Assembly (NCBI GenBank): GCA_050288105.1
Contig: JBNKDE010000015.1
Location: forward strand, 1 to 64,000
Length of the DNA: 64,000 bases
Direction: 5' to 3'
Source of the DNA: JACNJF01 sp050288105
Lineage (GTDB): Bacteria > Pseudomonadota > Gammaproteobacteria > GCA-001735895
Shown here in pieces: positions 5,733 through 15,016 of the stretch (position 1 is its first letter; each line of letters opens with the position of its first letter). Made by a program: the position numbers and the translations under genes. The notes under the pieces are model-generated. The model was given only the letters and a program-made list of their open reading frames with translations. It had not been told where the DNA came from and did not search any database.

Positions 5733-7004
5733 TCAGGCTTTTTCCAGCGCCTGATCGATATCGGCAATGATATCGTCTATGTGCTCGATACCCACCGAAA
5801 TACGTACCAGATCTTCCGATACGCCAGCAGTGGCCAGTTCTTCAGGGCTCAGCTGTCTGTGCGTGGTGGTGGCTGGATGACAGGCCAGTGATTTGGCGTC
5901 ACCAATATTAACCAGGCGTAAAATCATTTGCAGGGCATCGATGAAACGCGCGCCTGCTTCTTTACCACCAGTGATTCCAAAACTGAGTATGCCGGAGGCC
6001 AGTCCTTTGCTGATTTTCTGGCAGGTGCTATGGAATTTGCTGTCAGGTAAGGCGGCGTAGCTAACCCAGGCAACTTTGGGATGTTTCTGTAGATACTCTG
6101 CTACCTTTAATGCGTTCTCGCAGTGGCGCTCCATGCGTAAGCCCAGTGTTTCCAGCCCCTGTAAAATCAGGAATGCGCTGTGCGGGGATAACGCGGAGCC
6201 GGTATTACGTAGCGGCACTACGCGGCAGCGTCCGATGTAAGCGGCAGGCCCCAGCGCTTCGGTGTATACCACGCCGTGGTAGGAGGGGTCGGGTTCATTC
6301 AGCATCGGGAAGCGATCCTTGTTGGCAACCCAGTCGAATTTGCCGGAGTCGATAACGATCCCGCCGATTGTGGTGCCGTGACCGCCAATATATTTGGTCA
6401 GCGCGTGAATGACGATATCCGCACCATGATCGATAGCTCGGCATAAAAAAGGTGTCGCAACGGTATTGTCTACAATTAAAGGTACACCGTGTCGGTGAGC
6501 GATGTCGGCCAGCTTTTCAATGTCTACGACATTGCCGGCCGGATTGCCTATGGATTCGCAGAACACGGCTTTGGTTTTATCATCGATAAAGCCTTCCAGC
6601 TTTTCGTATTCATCGTAGGAGGCCATACGGACTTCTATACCCTGGCGCGGCAGGGTGTGGGCAAACAGGTTATAGGTGCCACCATATAGCTGCGAGGTGC
6701 TGACGATATTGTCACCGGCCTGGCAGATGGTCTGTATGGAATAGGTGATTGCTGCCATACCGGATGCCACCGCGAGAGCCCCGACACCACCTTCCATCTC
6801 GGCCAGGCGTTGTTCCAGTACTGCAGTGGTGGGATTCATTATGCGGGTATAGATGTTACCGGCAACTTTCAGGTCAAACAGGTCGGCTCCGTGCTGGGTG
6901 TCGTCAAAGGTATAGGATGTGGTCTGATAGATGGGAACCGCAGCCGCCTTGGTGGTTGCTTCAGATTCATAGCCGTGGTGTAAAGCTAATGACTCCAGTT
7001 TCAT
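5733..7004 (-). CDS. metY: O-acetylhomoserine sulfhydrylase (MetY type)
   Basis: 423 residues, full length for the Cys/Met-metabolism PLP-enzyme family, long (MetY) branch. It should combine O-acetyl- or O-succinylhomoserine with sulfide to form homocysteine in the cytosol. Visible features are the substrate and cofactor region YTRIMNPTTAVLEQRLAEME, the SGMAAI segment, VDNTVATPFLCRAIDHGAD, and the PLP lysine in HALTKYIGGHG (about residue 208). A good Shine-Dalgarno (AGGAG, 7 bases) precedes the ATG. It sits downstream of panC by about 50 bases on the same strand and is closed by its own terminator, so it may be the last gene of the pcnB-folK-panB-panC unit. O-succinylhomoserine use (MetZ) is the alternative; its length favours MetY. 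Confidence 0.93.
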   Translation of the reverse strand: MKLESLALHHGYESEATTKAAAVPIYQTTSYTFDDTQHGADLFDLKVAGNIYTRIMNPTTAVLEQRLAEMEGGVGALAVASGMAAITYSIQTICQAGDNIVSTSQLYGGTYNLFAHTLPRQGIEVRMASYDEYEKLEGFIDDKTKAVFCESIGNPAGNVVDIEKLADIAHRHGVPLIVDNTVATPFLCRAIDHGADIVIHALTKYIGGHGTTIGGIVIDSGKFDWVANKDRFPMLNEPDPSYHGVVYTEALGPAAYIGRCRVVPLRNTGSALSPHSAFLILQGLETLGLRMERHCENALKVAEYLQKHPKVAWVSYAALPDSKFHSTCQKISKGLASGILSFGITGGKEAGARFIDALQMILRLVNIGDAKSLACHPATTTHRQLSPEELATAGVSEDLVRISVGIEHIDDIIADIDQALEKA

Positions 7005-7056
7005 TTTTTTCTCCTCTGGTTAGATTGAGTGCCTGAGAACAGCTCTGGCACTATTA

Positions 7057-7896
7057 TTATATTTCTAAATTGTCGATCAAGCGGGTATTGCCCATGCGCG
7101 CCGCGGCCAGTATCACCTTGGGGTCATCCTGTTGTGCTGGCTGCAGGGTCATTTGATGGCATACGTCGATGTAGTCCACCACAAAGCCATTTTGCTGTAG
7201 CGTGGTGATGACGTTCTGGCAAAGCTCACTGTAGTTGTGCTGACCAGCGCGGATCAATTCGACCGTGTGCGACAATTGCTGGTGGATCAGGTTTGCCTGT
7301 TTGCGTTCGCTTGCGCTCAGGTACTGGTTGCGTGAACTCATTGCCAGGCCATCGCTGGCACGCACGGTTTCTGCACCGATGATTTCAATGTTCAGGTTCA
7401 GGTCTCTGACCATTTTCTCAACTACGCGCCATTGCTGGTAATCTTTTTTACCGAATACGGCGATGTCGGGTTTAGTCAGGTTGAACAGCTTGAGTACTAC
7501 GGTACTGACCCCGGTTAAATGGCCGGGGCGACAGACGCCTTCGTAGGGTTCTGACACGCCGGTTACCTGTACCTGGGTGATGTAATCCTGGCCATCAGGG
7601 TAGAGATCCTGATTGGTTGGCAGGTAAACCAGATCGCAGTTGTATTCCGTCAGGAACTTGCAGTCTTCTTCCAGTGTGCGTGGATATTTGTCCAGGTCTT
7701 CGTGCGGGCCAAATTGCAGTGGATTCACAAAGATGCTGCTGATGAGTTTGTCTGCCTGGTCTTTGGCGGCGCTGAGCAAAGACAGATGCCCTTCATGCAG
7801 GTTACCCATGGTTGGTACGAATGCAATTTTATTACCCTGCATTTTCCAATCATGGATTTGCGCGCTCAGTTCTTTATTGTTGTGGACTCTTTGCAC
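7057..7896 (-). CDS. panC: Pantothenate synthetase
   Basis: Condenses pantoate with beta-alanine using ATP, the last step of vitamin B5 synthesis. The nucleotidyl-transferase signatures are present: PTMGNLHEGHLSL (the HxGH site), the FVNPLQFGP loop, VFGKKDYQQW and SSRNQYLS (the KMSKS-like loop). I start at the GTG at 7896 (VQRVHNNKEL), which has ACAGG 7 bases upstream and gives 279 residues, the usual family length. The ATG at 7950 would add 18 residues overlapping panB and lacks a ribosome site. The start is 16 bases after the panB stop, so the two are co-transcribed. Confidence 0.93.
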   Translation of the reverse strand: MQRVHNNKELSAQIHDWKMQGNKIAFVPTMGNLHEGHLSLLSAAKDQADKLISSIFVNPLQFGPHEDLDKYPRTLEEDCKFLTEYNCDLVYLPTNQDLYPDGQDYITQVQVTGVSEPYEGVCRPGHLTGVSTVVLKLFNLTKPDIAVFGKKDYQQWRVVEKMVRDLNLNIEIIGAETVRASDGLAMSSRNQYLSASERKQANLIHQQLSHTVELIRAGQHNYSELCQNVITTLQQNGFVVDYIDVCHQMTLQPAQQDDPKVILAAARMGNTRLIDNLEI

Positions 7897-7912
7897 TGAA
7901 TGGCCTGTGTAA

Positions 7913-8731
7913 TTAGCTGAAACAATGAGTTTGGTCGGGGAAGATACCATTTTTCACTTCGCTGACATAGTCCTTGATGGCGTCTTCAATACTGTTGTTT
8001 TGCTGCATATAGTTTTTCGAAAAACTGGGTGCCTTACCTTCGGTGATGCCCAGTACATCCTGTAATACCAGGATCTGCCCGTCGCATTCTGCGCCGGCAC
8101 CAATACCAATCACAGGGATATGCAGCAAGCGGGTGATTTCTCCGGCCAGCGATGCCGGGACACATTCGAGTAATAGCAGATCGGCACCTGCTTCCTGCAG
8201 CTGCACGGCGGCATCTTTCATTTCAATGGCGCTGTCGCGGTCTCGTCCCTGTATTCGATAACCGCCCATCTTGTGTACCGATTGCGGTTGCAGGCCAATA
8301 TGGGCGCACACGGGGATATTGAATTTTCGCAGTGTTTCGACGGTTTTTATCTGTGTAATACCGCCTTCCAGCTTGACCATCTGGGCACCTGTGGTCTGGA
8401 TCAGGCGGCTGGCATTGTCCAATGCCTGCTGCTGTGAATTCAGTGATCCAAATGGCATATCGAGGATGAGCAATGCATGATTCAGGCCCCTGGCTACGGT
8501 TTTGCCGTGGTATTCAATGTCATCGATGGTTACCGGCAGCGTTGTGTCATGCCCCTGTATGACCATCCCCAGTGAGTCACCTACCAGAATCACTTCTACA
8601 CCGGCTCTTTCCAGCAGGCGTGCAAAGCTGTAGTCGTAAGCAGTCATGCAGGCAAATTTTTCACCTTGTTGCTTCAGCTTGTGCAACAGGGGAATAGTGA
8701 CTTTTGATTCCAGAGGTCGGGCTGTATACAT
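7913..8731 (-). CDS. panB: 3-methyl-2-oxobutanoate hydroxymethyltransferase
   Basis: 272 residues. It makes ketopantoate from 2-oxoisovalerate using methylene-tetrahydrofolate. Typical motifs are MTAYDYSFARLLERAGVE, VGDSLGMVIQGHDTTLPVT (metal and substrate site), VKLEGG, HIGLQPQS and the GIGAGAECDGQILVLQDVLG segment. Its length is as in other gammaproteobacteria. The ATG at 8731 has a weak ribosome site. It lies between folK and panC on the same strand, the standard pcnB-folK-panB-panC arrangement of the group. Confidence 0.96.
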   Translation of the reverse strand: MYTARPLESKVTIPLLHKLKQQGEKFACMTAYDYSFARLLERAGVEVILVGDSLGMVIQGHDTTLPVTIDDIEYHGKTVARGLNHALLILDMPFGSLNSQQQALDNASRLIQTTGAQMVKLEGGITQIKTVETLRKFNIPVCAHIGLQPQSVHKMGGYRIQGRDRDSAIEMKDAAVQLQEAGADLLLLECVPASLAGEITRLLHIPVIGIGAGAECDGQILVLQDVLGITEGKAPSFSKNYMQQNNSIEDAIKDYVSEVKNGIFPDQTHCFS

Positions 8732-8797
8732 AGGGTTTAGTATTGTGGGTGGTTAATTATATTGCGCTGCACAAAATCTCATGTGGCGTTGTGTTTG

Positions 8798-9298
8798 TCA
8801 AATGCTTTCTCCCAGGCGGGTGACGCGCATGGGCGGAGCATGCTGGATCAGGTAGTCCAGGCTACCCAGGCCAACAATATAGATATCACCGGTAATCTCG
8901 CGCAGCGGTTGCAGTACAAACAGGCGGTTTTGCATCTCGGCATGCGGTACCACGAGGTGCGTATCATTCAGTCGCTGCTGGCCGTAGAGCAGGATATCCA
9001 GGTCCATGGTGCGCGGCGCCCACTTTACCTCGTAAGAACGCTGGCGGTAAAACGCATACTCAATCGCCTGTAGTTCGAGTAACAGTTCCATTGGGGTGAG
9101 GCTGGTTTCCAGACAGGCGACGGCGTTGATGTAATCTTCCTGCGGGATGTCGCTGACGGCTTCGGTTTGATACAGCGAAGAATGGGCAACCAGACTCGTG
9201 CGACGAATCAGACCAAGCTGGGGCAGAACATCAATCACCTGTTGCCGCGGATCGGCCAGATTACTGCCTATACCAATATAGGTTTTAACTGCTGCCAT
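8798..9298 (-). CDS. folK: Dihydropterin pyrophosphokinase (HPPK)
   Basis: 166 residues. It transfers pyrophosphate from ATP to 6-hydroxymethyl-7,8-dihydropterin in folate synthesis. It starts with the classic YIGIGSNLADPRQQV and contains YQTEAVSDIPQEDYINAVA and the Mg-binding WAPRTMDLDILLYG followed by LVVPHAEMQNR. Its start codon overlaps the last 14 bases of pcnB, so translation is coupled. The C-terminal 15 residues are less conserved. Folate made here feeds the folate-dependent PanB reaction encoded next. Confidence 0.95.
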   Translation of the reverse strand: MAAVKTYIGIGSNLADPRQQVIDVLPQLGLIRRTSLVAHSSLYQTEAVSDIPQEDYINAVACLETSLTPMELLLELQAIEYAFYRQRSYEVKWAPRTMDLDILLYGQQRLNDTHLVVPHAEMQNRLFVLQPLREITGDIYIVGLGSLDYLIQHAPPMRVTRLGESI

Positions 9299-10598
9299 TA
9301 CTGGAAGGTTTACGTGTTCTTCTGCGGCGTCTGGGGCGGTGACCGGGCTTGCGTTGCGGCGGCGCCTGATTATCCGCGGCGGGTTGCTGTTGCTGAAACT
9401 CAGTCCACCACTGGCACAACTGGTGTGTGGTCAGCCCCACCATCGACTGGATGCAGAAAAAATCGTAGGCGGCTCGAAAGTTGGGGTGTTTGAGCAGGCG
9501 TTCCGGTTGTTTGCCTCGCGTATTGCTAAAACGCGGTTGCATGGTCCAGATATTCTTCGAGATCTGGCTGAATCTTTTAGGTACCGCAATGGTTTGTATC
9601 TGTGCTGAAAACACCTCACTGGAGGCGGATTGTAGTGCGGGCAGGGTGCTGACTTTTTCAGACTGGATCTGGATCGCGCGCTGATGCACCAGCGGCCACA
9701 GCAGGCTGGCAAAGATAAAGGCCGGGGATACGGGTTTGTCCTGCATGACCCTGGCATCGGTATTGACCAGTGCCTGCTCGATAAAATCCAGCATCGCTTC
9801 GGACGGTTCTGACTTGAGGTATTTATCCAGTGCCGGGAACAGGTACTGGAATAACTCAAAATCGCGCAACATCTGGTAGGCACGTAAAGCATGGCCTGAA
9901 TGAAAGATTTTCAATACTTCATCGTACAGGCGTGCTGAGGGAATATCCTTTAACAGGTAACCCTGTTCATAGATCGCCTGTGCTGCGCTGGTTTCTATGT
10001 TGAATTCCAGCTTGGCTGCAAAGCGTATTGCCCGCAACATCCGTACCGGGTCTTCCGCATAGCGGGTGGCGGGGTCGCCGATCAGTTTGAGGGTTTTCTG
10101 TTGTATGTCGCGCAGGCCATTGGCGTAGTCGAGTACAGAAAAGTCTCGAATATCGTAATACAGCGCGTTGACGGTAAAATCGCGCCTCAGTGCATCATCT
10201 TCAATGCTGCCAAAGGTATTGTCGCGCAGGATGCGACCGTCATCATTGAGTTCGGTTTTATCTGAGTCTGGGGCGTGCGAGCGGAAGGTGGCGACTTCGA
10301 TTACTTCGCGACCGAAATGGATATGCGCAAGCCTGAACCGGCGCCCGATCAGGCGACAGTTTCTAAACAGCCCGCGCACCTGATCCGGTGTCGCATCGGT
10401 GGCGATATCGAAATCCTTGGGCTGTTTGCCGAGTAAAACATCTCTTACCCCACCACCCACCAGACAGGCTCGATAGCCTGCTTCATCAAGTCGGTATAAA
10501 ACCTTTAACGCCGCATTAGAAATCTGGCGGCGGGAAATGCTGTGTTCGGGTCTGGGTATGATGTTTAACTGTGTGTTAGGGTCTTTACCTTCAGTCAC
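9285..10598 (-). CDS. pcnB: Poly(A) polymerase I
   Basis: 437 residues. It adds 3' poly(A) tails to RNA and promotes decay. Class II nucleotidyltransferase motifs include CLVGGGVRDVLLGKQPKDFD with the DxD pair (DFDIATDA), the RRR of RLIGRRFRLAH and RRDFTVNALYYD. The C-terminus is a basic tail (RKPGHRPRRRRRTRKPSS) typical of PcnB and absent from CCA-adding enzymes. This tail, plus the folK neighbour, separates it from Cca. Start: ATG at 10598. The 430 bases upstream consist of dispersed repeats with no visible gene. Confidence 0.93.
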   Translation of the reverse strand: MTEGKDPNTQLNIIPRPEHSISRRQISNAALKVLYRLDEAGYRACLVGGGVRDVLLGKQPKDFDIATDATPDQVRGLFRNCRLIGRRFRLAHIHFGREVIEVATFRSHAPDSDKTELNDDGRILRDNTFGSIEDDALRRDFTVNALYYDIRDFSVLDYANGLRDIQQKTLKLIGDPATRYAEDPVRMLRAIRFAAKLEFNIETSAAQAIYEQGYLLKDIPSARLYDEVLKIFHSGHALRAYQMLRDFELFQYLFPALDKYLKSEPSEAMLDFIEQALVNTDARVMQDKPVSPAFIFASLLWPLVHQRAIQIQSEKVSTLPALQSASSEVFSAQIQTIAVPKRFSQISKNIWTMQPRFSNTRGKQPERLLKHPNFRAAYDFFCIQSMVGLTTHQLCQWWTEFQQQQPAADNQAPPQRKPGHRPRRRRRTRKPSSNGSS

Positions 10599-10675
10599 AA
10601 AAGTTAATTAAAATCAGAATTGGGTGCATCATAGCATTTAAGTGATATGAAATAACTACTTTGATTCAGTGATTG

Positions 10676-11010
10676 AACCACGAAGGACACGAAGGGCGCG
10701 AAGATTTTTTGGGTTGGTGCGGGGCAAATGATAGTGGCTTGCTGGCGCTGCGGTGGGGGCGGGGTGGATTTCAGGTTTTTATAATAACCACGGAGGACAC
10801 AGAGCGCACAGAGGGTTATAAGTGAGGTGCCGTTTTTCATCCTTCGTGTACTTCGTGGTTAATTTTATGGCGTAAAAGTAAGGAACCACGAAGGACACGA
10901 AGATACATAAAATATTCATTCTCTTTTAACCCTCTGTGTACTCTGTGTCCTCGGCAATTGCTCCTGCATTGCTCTACTTACGGGCGTCCTGCCCTAATCT
11001 GTGGTTCATT
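10676..11010. repeat. Cluster of CACGAAGG/CACAGAG dispersed repeats
   Basis: The gap between pcnB and uup carries several units in both orientations: AACCACGAAGGACACGAAGG (10676), ACCACGGAGGACACAGAGCG (10789), CCTTCGTGTACTTCGTGGTT (10841), AACCACGAAGGACACGAAG (10884) and ACCCTCTGTGTACTCTGTG (10930). The last 80 bases (10926-11008) are nearly the same as the tail at 5592-5671. Both copies end CCTGCCCTAATCTGTGGT. Hairpins between inverted units are likely, and no gene is seen. Confidence 0.75.
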
Positions 11011-11033
11011 CTTTTTAAACAGGCTTTACTTTA

Positions 11034-12911
11034 TTATTCCTGGCTTTCCAGCTCTTCCCAGCGTTGGTAGACCTGTTCCAGTTCTGTTTCCAGATTGTTC
11101 AGCTGCTGGGTGGTTTCGGCAATCTTATCGGCGCCCTGCTGGTAAAATCCGGGGTCTGCCATCTGTTGCTGCAAATCTGAGATCTGCTGTTCCAGTTTTT
11201 CAATCTTGCGTGGGAGTGCCTTGAGTTCTTTCTGCTCGTTAAATCCCAGCTTTTTACGGGGTTTGACTGGTTTTTCTGCACTTGCTGGCTTGCTGGCGAC
11301 AGCTGCTGTCTCTGGCTTGGCGGGTTTACGCTGGCGTAACCAGTCGGCATAGCCACCAACATATTGATTAACCTCGGCATTGCCTTCAAATACGAAACAA
11401 TAATCCACCACGTGATCAATAAAACTCCGGTCGTGGCTGACCAGCAGCAGGGTGCCTTTGTAATCGGTTAATAGCTCTTCCAGTAGTTCCAGCGTGTCGA
11501 TATCGAGATCATTGGTGGGTTCGTCCATGATCAGGAAATTGAATGGACGCGTGAACAGCTTGGCCAGCATCAGGCGGTTGCGTTCGCCACCCGACAGGAT
11601 ACTGGCTGGCGCGTTCGCGGTTTTGGCGCTGAACAGGAAATCCTTCAGGTAGCCAATCACATGCTTGCTATTGCCATTGATCTCAACCTTGTCGGAACCA
11701 TCGGCGATGTTATCGCGTACCGATTTTTGCAGATCCAGTGTTTCGCGGTGCTGGTCGAAATAGGCGACTTCCAGCTTGGTGCCGGTTTTGATATGCCCGC
11801 TTTGTGGCTGGATATTGCCCAGTAATAACTGGATCAGGGTGGACTTGCCACAGCCGTTGGGGCCAATAATCCCGATCTTGTCACCGCGCATGATGGTGCA
11901 GGCAAAGTTTTTGACAATGGGTTGCTGCTGCCAGCCGAAATCCACGCCTTCGGCTTCGATTACAATCTTGCCCGAGAGGTCGGCCTGGTGTGCCGACAGC
12001 CTGGCACTGCTTACCTGCTCGCGTCGCTGACTGCGTTCAACGCGCATCTTTTCCAGCGCGCGTACGCGGCCTTCGTTACGGGTTCTGCGCGCCTTGATAC
12101 CCTGGCGAATCCAGGCTTCTTCCTGTGCCAGTTTCTTATCAAACAGGGCGTTGGCGGTCTGTTCTGCATCCAGTAGCTGCTGCTTCGCGTCCAGGTATTT
12201 CTGGTAACTACCGGGCCAGCTGGTGAGCTGCCCCCGGTCCAGGTCGATAATGCGCGTGGCCAGGTTCTGCAAAAAGGATCGGTCATGCGTGATGAACAGG
12301 ATCGCGCCATTAAAGGTCTTCAGGAACTCTTCCAGCCACAGGATGGCCTCAATATCGAGATGGTTGGTCGGTTCGTCCAGCAGTAGAAGGTCAGGTTTGG
12401 AAACCAGCGCCTGCGCCAGCAGGGTGCGTCGTTTAAGCCCGCCAGATAATGAGTCAAACGTCTCTTCCGCAGGCAGGTTGAGCAGCGAGATGGTGGCGCT
12501 GATGGTCTGCTCCAGATTCCAGCCATTACCTGCTTCGATCTGCTGTTGCAGTAAATCCATCTGTTTCAGCGCGTCCGGGTTTTCAGCCGCCTGCATGGCT
12601 GCATGGTGCCAGTCCTTGATGATCTTACCCATGTCGCCGACACCTTCTGCCACTACGTCGTAAACGCTACCTTCAATCGAGGCGGGCACGTCCTGGCGCA
12701 ATTCGGTAACGCGCACATCGCGGCTGTAAATGACTTCGCCATCATCGGGTTTAATCTTTTTACCCAGTAGCTTTAACAGGGTAGATTTGCCTTCTCCGTT
12801 ACGGCCTACCAGGCAGATACGTTCGCCCTTGTCGATACTCAGGTTGGCATGTTCAAGCACAGGCCAGTCGCCGAAACTATGCGACAGGTCTTTGATGGTG
12901 ATTATTGGCAT
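11034..12911 (-). CDS. uup: ABC-F ATPase, Uup type
   Basis: 625 residues, cytosolic, no membrane domain. Two ABC modules are present: Walker A LVGRNGEGKST and IIGPNGCGKST, signatures LSGGLKRRTLLAQAL and LSGGERNRLMLAKL, Walker B LLLLDEPTNHLD and FLIMDEPTNDLD. The modules are joined by the long helical linker (about residues 230-300) that defines ABC-F. The C-terminus has a basic stretch and a coiled coil (about residues 560-620: LPRKIEKLEQQISDLQQQM), the DNA/ribosome-binding tail typical of Uup rather than Ettα or YheS. Uup limits transposon excision and acts on ribosomes and recombination intermediates. Single gene; the start has only a weak ribosome site. Confidence 0.92.
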   Translation of the reverse strand: MPIITIKDLSHSFGDWPVLEHANLSIDKGERICLVGRNGEGKSTLLKLLGKKIKPDDGEVIYSRDVRVTELRQDVPASIEGSVYDVVAEGVGDMGKIIKDWHHAAMQAAENPDALKQMDLLQQQIEAGNGWNLEQTISATISLLNLPAEETFDSLSGGLKRRTLLAQALVSKPDLLLLDEPTNHLDIEAILWLEEFLKTFNGAILFITHDRSFLQNLATRIIDLDRGQLTSWPGSYQKYLDAKQQLLDAEQTANALFDKKLAQEEAWIRQGIKARRTRNEGRVRALEKMRVERSQRREQVSSARLSAHQADLSGKIVIEAEGVDFGWQQQPIVKNFACTIMRGDKIGIIGPNGCGKSTLIQLLLGNIQPQSGHIKTGTKLEVAYFDQHRETLDLQKSVRDNIADGSDKVEINGNSKHVIGYLKDFLFSAKTANAPASILSGGERNRLMLAKLFTRPFNFLIMDEPTNDLDIDTLELLEELLTDYKGTLLLVSHDRSFIDHVVDYCFVFEGNAEVNQYVGGYADWLRQRKPAKPETAAVASKPASAEKPVKPRKKLGFNEQKELKALPRKIEKLEQQISDLQQQMADPGFYQQGADKIAETTQQLNNLETELEQVYQRWEELESQE

Positions 12912-13030
12912 TTGGGTGGGTCGATAAATTTGAAGCGCGCATTATAGATGACTTGCCCACAGCTTGGCTAACTCGCATTTCTAAGCGGATGGATACGCCC
13001 TCGCATCGGTGTATCCCTGCTAACTGCGGT

Positions 13031-14053
13031 TTACCAGTCTTCCGGCTCACCCACGTTGATGTCGATACCCTGCGACAGTAAGCGCTGCTGTCGCTCACGT
13101 CCCAGCTCCAGGTAGCTGGGGTAGCGGGCATGATTTTTATCCAGTGCCATGAGGGCGACGTTACTGAAATGGAATGGGAACAGCATCGATTCAACCCGTG
13201 ATACGGGTTTGCCTTCATCAAAAAATACCATGCCGGGGCGATAGTTCATATCCAGTTCGCTGACCAGTTTAACCGCCGTGGTCGTTTTACCATCGAAGCC
13301 GACAATGGGCGCTGTTGATTTGGCATCCAGCCTGATGAGTGTCAGGCGCTTGAGTAAATCTCTGATCTCCGGTCTGGACAGCATTTTCTGGTGAAAGTGC
13401 GTGCATTCATTGCAATCATCGTCTTCAAATAATAAAGCAGCCGGGCCCTGAACTTTGCTCAGGTCGGTTGTGGTCTGGATCAATGGATCCTGAATAAAGG
13501 TATATTTTCCGTATTGCATATGCTCGCGCTTGTAATCGCCAAAGCTGCTGCTGAGGTAGGCCTTGCTTTGTACGAAGTCCAGTGCCTGTTTGAGTGCTGC
13601 AGGTGAACGATAGCCATTCAGGCGTAATACTGTTTTATTCTCGGCGTTCAGGAAAATAATAGTGGGTGTGTACTGGATCTTCAGATACTCAGCCAACACC
13701 CTTTCTGTGGTATGCAGGTCTTCCGACATGGTGATCTCGCGGTCACCACGGATATTGATTGCAATGCTGTCGAAGTTTTGCTGGATCTGGCTTTTTAGAG
13801 GCTCCTGTGAAAAATTCTCGCTGATCATGCGATTGCAGTAGGGGCAATCGTTTAGATGAAAGAATAACAGCACATGTTTCTCAGCATCTGAGGCCTCTTC
13901 AACATCATCGGCGATTTCCAGAAATGACTGTTTGAACCAGTCGGGTATTTCGTAGGAGACCCCGCCGGTGACCTTGCCGGGCTGTGCTGCATAAGCCGGT
14001 TGCGCGCTAACTAGCAGGGCGACTAAACAAATCTGGAGAATATTTTTTAACAT
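13031..14053 (-). CDS. Periplasmic protein with two thioredoxin folds
   Basis: 340 residues from the ATG at 14053, which has AAGG at a good distance. The ATG at 14101 would place 16 extra residues before the signal peptide. The signal is MLKNILQICLVALLVSAQPAYA. The first thioredoxin-like domain (about residues 40-180) has the active site DCPYCNRM and the cis-Pro loop YTPTIIF. The second (about 200-310) has DCNECTHFH and YRPGMVFF. Both CxxC pairs are intact, so two redox sites sit in one periplasmic chain. It resembles SoxW/DsbC-like thiol reductases, but the partner is not shown by its neighbours (uup and yedK). Function inferred: thiol-disulfide exchange. Confidence 0.8.
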   Translation of the reverse strand: MLKNILQICLVALLVSAQPAYAAQPGKVTGGVSYEIPDWFKQSFLEIADDVEEASDAEKHVLLFFHLNDCPYCNRMISENFSQEPLKSQIQQNFDSIAINIRGDREITMSEDLHTTERVLAEYLKIQYTPTIIFLNAENKTVLRLNGYRSPAALKQALDFVQSKAYLSSSFGDYKREHMQYGKYTFIQDPLIQTTTDLSKVQGPAALLFEDDDCNECTHFHQKMLSRPEIRDLLKRLTLIRLDAKSTAPIVGFDGKTTTAVKLVSELDMNYRPGMVFFDEGKPVSRVESMLFPFHFSNVALMALDKNHARYPSYLELGRERQQRLLSQGIDINVGEPEDW

Positions 14054-14120
14054 ATCTGCCTTGAGTTTTTTGTATCTGCCAATGATGATAGTGTGACTCA
14101 AAGAAAGCGGACTTTATTCC

Positions 14121-14774
14121 ATGTGTGGACGATTTGCGTTGCAGGCGAGTTCTGAAGAGCTGGGCGCGTACCTGGCGACTGAACTGCCCGAGCTTTATAT
14201 GCCCAGATTCAATATTGCGCCAACTACACCGGTACTGGCGTTAACTAACAAGGAACTGACTTTTTTCAGCTGGGGCCTGGTACCGAGCTGGTCGAAAGAT
14301 GTGAACATCGGTAGCCGTATGTTTAATGCCCGTTCTGAAACAGTAACCGAGAAACCTTCCTTCAAAAATGCCTATAAACGCCGCCGTTGCCTGATACCGG
14401 CCAGCGGGTTTTATGAGTGGAAGCCGCAACAGGGAGGTAAGCAGCCTTATTTCTGCCATCTCGACAGGCCGATCTTTTCATTTGGTGGAATCTGGGAGCA
14501 CTGGTCAGACAGCATGGGAAACGAGCTACAAACCTGTGCTATCCTGACCATGCAATCGAACGGCGCAATGCGTGACCTGCATGCCCGTATGCCGCTGGTG
14601 ATACCCGAAAAACTGCGCGATTTATGGCTTGATCATAGCGATGAAAGTACTGAACGGGCGCAATATTGCCTGCAGCATCCGGATACTGACTTTAAGGTTT
14701 ATGCGGTCAGTAAACAGGTGAATTCGGCGCGCAATGACAGTGCTGACCTGGTAGCGCCGGTTAGCAGCGATTAG
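14121..14774 (+). CDS. yedK: SRAP-family abasic-site processing protein (YedK/HMCES)
   Basis: 217 residues. It crosslinks covalently to abasic sites in single-stranded DNA through Cys2 and so shields them. The required residues are visible: MCGRF at the N-terminus (Cys2 exposed after Met removal), FNARSET (the Asn), the GFYEW glutamate and the LHARMPLV histidine. Its length is as in E. coli YedK. It is transcribed away from the thioredoxin-fold gene, with about 70 bases between the starts. No SOS box could be seen with confidence. Confidence 0.93.
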   Translation: MCGRFALQASSEELGAYLATELPELYMPRFNIAPTTPVLALTNKELTFFSWGLVPSWSKDVNIGSRMFNARSETVTEKPSFKNAYKRRRCLIPASGFYEWKPQQGGKQPYFCHLDRPIFSFGGIWEHWSDSMGNELQTCAILTMQSNGAMRDLHARMPLVIPEKLRDLWLDHSDESTERAQYCLQHPDTDFKVYAVSKQVNSARNDSADLVAPVSSD

Positions 14775-15016
14775 TGTCATACCTGACAGATCTTCAGATA
14801 ATGGAATAAGTCTTCGCTTTCTTACGCCTTATATTGAGAACCACCTGTTTGCCGCTAATCTTTCAATCTGGGGGTTCTTTTAACAAGCGAAAATAAACGT
14901 TACGTTTTGTAAGGATTTGGCACTTCCTTTTCGTCTACAATCGGATCAACAACTATAAGCAGCCCGTCCCCTTAACCGGCGACAGAAGTATCGCTGCATC
15001 AACTTAAGCGGGACAT

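Noticed and set aside
6110..6355. Plus-strand open frame opposite metY
   Set aside because: Shadow of a high-GC stretch of a clear enzyme gene; no ribosome site or protein family.
12223..12663. 146-codon plus-strand frame inside uup
   Set aside because: Antisense frame of the conserved ABC region, serine-rich composition typical of shadows.
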